Below, in pieces: positions 6,262-7,032 of a stretch of 7,032 bases of DNA (its first letter is position 1; every line of letters starts with the position of its first letter). The translations under genes and the position numbers were made by a program. Origin of the DNA: Alphaproteobacteria bacterium. Its GTDB lineage: Bacteria; Pseudomonadota; Alphaproteobacteria; Geminicoccales; Geminicoccaceae. The notes beneath the pieces were generated by a model that saw only the letters and a list, made by a program, of their open reading frames with translations, had not been told where the DNA came from and did not search any database. Location of the stretch: NCBI GenBank assembly GCA_026984595.1, contig JALSRW010000606.1:1-7032 (forward strand). The letters are read 5' to 3'.

Positions 6262-6782
6262 GGTCGCCGTCCGGCATGGGCGAGGACGAAATCGGCGATC
6301 TCGGCGATGGCGTCGAGGTCGAACACCGGGCGATCGAGATCCGGCAGCGGCTCGTCGGAGGCCACCGCCAGCACGCTCCGATCCTCGCGGGCGATGAGCG
6401 GTGTTCCCCGGGCCTTGCGATGGACTTCGATCTTGGGATGGGGAAAGCGCTTGAAACCCTCGACGATGACCAGATCGGCCGGGGCCATCTTGGCCAGGAG
6501 GTCCTCGAGCGGCGGCTCCGCCTCCTCGCGCAGCTCGTGAATCAGCACCCAGCGGCGGGCGGTGGCCAGCACCACCTCCGTGGCCCCCGCTTCGCGATGG
6601 CGATGGCTGTCCTTGCCCGGCTGATCGACATCGACACTGTGATGGGCGTGCTTGACGGTGGAGACCCTGAGCCCCCGGGCCACGAGATGGGCCACCAGCC
6701 GGGTCACCAGGGTGGTCTTGCCGTTGTTCTTCCATCCCACCACCCCGATCACCGGGGCCCGGGCCGCGCTGCGCCTCTGCAT
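6258..6782 (-). CDS. mobB: Molybdopterin-guanine dinucleotide biosynthesis GTPase MobB
   Basis: The product is 174 residues, usual for stand-alone MobB, and cytosolic. MobB is a P-loop GTP-binding protein that assists MobA in attaching GMP to molybdopterin; it is helpful but not essential in E. coli. The Walker A is 'GWKNNGKTT' (16-24), with the family's Trp and double Asn. The next blocks are 'VSTVKHAHHSVDVDQPGKDSHRHREAGA' (about 40-67) and the Walker B-like 'ADLVIVEGFKRFPHPKIEVHR' (102-122), all MobB hallmarks. It is the first gene of the minus-strand operon. The ATG at 6782 is preceded at 8 bases by GGGAAGG (6791-6797 read in reverse). Its TGA overlaps the moeA start by 4 bases. No mobA is in the window. 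The promoter must lie in the 72 bases shared with the divergent tusA-like gene or inside it. Confidence 0.94.
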   Translation of the reverse strand: MQRRSAARAPVIGVVGWKNNGKTTLVTRLVAHLVARGLRVSTVKHAHHSVDVDQPGKDSHRHREAGATEVVLATARRWVLIHELREEAEPPLEDLLAKMAPADLVIVEGFKRFPHPKIEVHRKARGTPLIAREDRSVLAVASDEPLPDLDRPVFDLDAIAEIADFVLAHAGRRP

Positions 6783-6854
6783 CCCCCTCGCCTTCCCGGA
6801 AAAGGGCGGTTAGCCTGCCGGCGCTTGCTAGCACGCATGGAGGATGGTGCAAGT
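6783..6854. promoter_or_regulatory. Divergent intergenic region between mobB and the tusA-like gene
   Basis: These 72 bases separate two genes read outward, so by position they should hold both promoters. They are less GC-rich than their surroundings in 6798-6833. An exact 8-base palindrome, TGCTAGCA, lies at 6826-6833 and GCCGGC at 6817-6822. I could not find a convincing -35/-10 pair with proper spacing on either strand. Ribosome binding sites are GGGAAGG (6791-6797, minus strand) for mobB and GGAGG (6839-6843, plus strand) for the tusA-like gene. Confidence 0.45.
6839..6843 (+). promoter_or_regulatory. Ribosome binding site choosing the tusA-like start
   Basis: GGAGG lies 11 bases before the ATG at 6855. 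An in-frame ATG at 6837 would place this site inside the gene and has no Shine-Dalgarno sequence of its own. The spacing is a little long, so the start choice is likely, not certain. Confidence 0.5.
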
Positions 6855-7032
6855 ATGGAGTGCGTCGAGCTGGATGCGCGCGGATTGTCCTGCCCCCTGC
6901 CGGTCCTCAAGGCGCAAAAACGGCTCCGGGGCATGCCCCCCGGCAGCCGGCTCCTGGTGCTCGCCACCGATGCCAAGGCGCCCGGCGATTTCGCGAATTT
7001 CTGCGAGGCCAGCGGCCATCGCCTGCTGGACA
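6855..7032 (+). CDS. TusA-family sulfur-carrier protein, 3'-truncated
   Basis: Fifty-nine codons are visible before the window ends, with no stop; TusA proteins are about 75-80 residues, so roughly the last fifth is missing. The diagnostic CPxP motif is in 'LDARGLSCPLPVLKAQKRL' (6-24), where Cys13 is the residue that carries persulfide in this family. The rest fits the beta-alpha-beta-alpha fold: 'PPGSRLLVLATDAKAPGDFANFCEASGHRLLD' (28-59), with the usual Thr-Asp-x-x-Ala followed by Asp-Phe/Ile. TusA-like proteins accept sulfur from cysteine desulfurases and hand it to tRNA thiolation or to molybdopterin sulfur supply; others act in sulfur oxidation. Divergent placement from mobB-moeA favours a cofactor link, but this is inference. 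Start 6855 is preferred over the in-frame ATG at 6837 because family members begin just a few residues before the LDARG block and because of the GGAGG upstream. Which TusA subgroup it belongs to is not resolvable here. Confidence 0.88.
   Translation, partial: MECVELDARGLSCPLPVLKAQKRLRGMPPGSRLLVLATDAKAPGDFANFCEASGHRLLD

Noticed and set aside
5167..6540. A 457-codon plus-strand open frame opposite moeA and mobB
   Set aside because: It is antisense to two confidently identified cofactor genes and is low-complexity His/Gly/Arg/Gln sequence.
6262..6852. Upstream extension of moeA suggesting a MobB-MoeA fusion
   Set aside because: The extension is a shifted reading of mobB. True MobB lies in another frame and ends in its own TGA overlapping the moeA start.

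Overview
The window is very GC-rich bacterial DNA, almost entirely coding, with strong third-position G/C bias. The gene types and protein sequences suggest an alphaproteobacterium, perhaps of the Rhodospirillales/Geminicoccaceae kind. That placement is a judgement from protein character only. I see no rRNA, tRNA, CRISPR array, insertion sequence, attachment site or other sign of recent transfer. No gene-free stretch exceeds 80 bases.

Layout, left to right. (1) The 3' end of a plus-strand DUF302-family gene (1-342). (2) A 77-base gap with a small hairpin and a good ribosome binding site. (3) A plus-strand PLP enzyme of the SelA/D-glucosaminate-6-phosphate ammonia-lyase fold (420-1529). (4) Converging on it, and sharing a CTAG in which both stop codons sit, the end of a five-gene minus-strand operon running from 6782 down to 1526: mobB, moeA, a D-arginine-dehydrogenase-like flavoenzyme, an MFS transporter and an M20 metallopeptidase. 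(5) A 72-base divergent intergenic region. (6) The 5' part of a plus-strand tusA-like sulfur-carrier gene, cut off by the window end.

The first three junctions of the operon are 4-base ATGA overlaps, and none of the downstream starts has a clear Shine-Dalgarno sequence, so translational coupling is likely. The last gene has a 16-base gap and its own strong site. The two upstream genes serve molybdenum cofactor (MobB, MoeA). The three downstream genes look like uptake, hydrolysis and oxidation of an amino acid or N-acyl/peptidyl amino acid. The divergent TusA homologue fits the cofactor half, because TusA-type proteins direct sulfur traffic that feeds molybdopterin synthesis.

The best lead is the flavoenzyme. 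It aligns without gaps to Pseudomonas D-arginine dehydrogenase over the regions I could compare and keeps the carboxylate-binding Arg/Arg/Tyr set. The glutamate that holds the cationic side chain is Phe and the active-site His is Leu, so its substrate is probably a neutral or hydrophobic D-amino acid. I found no clearly novel multi-gene defence or mobile system here.
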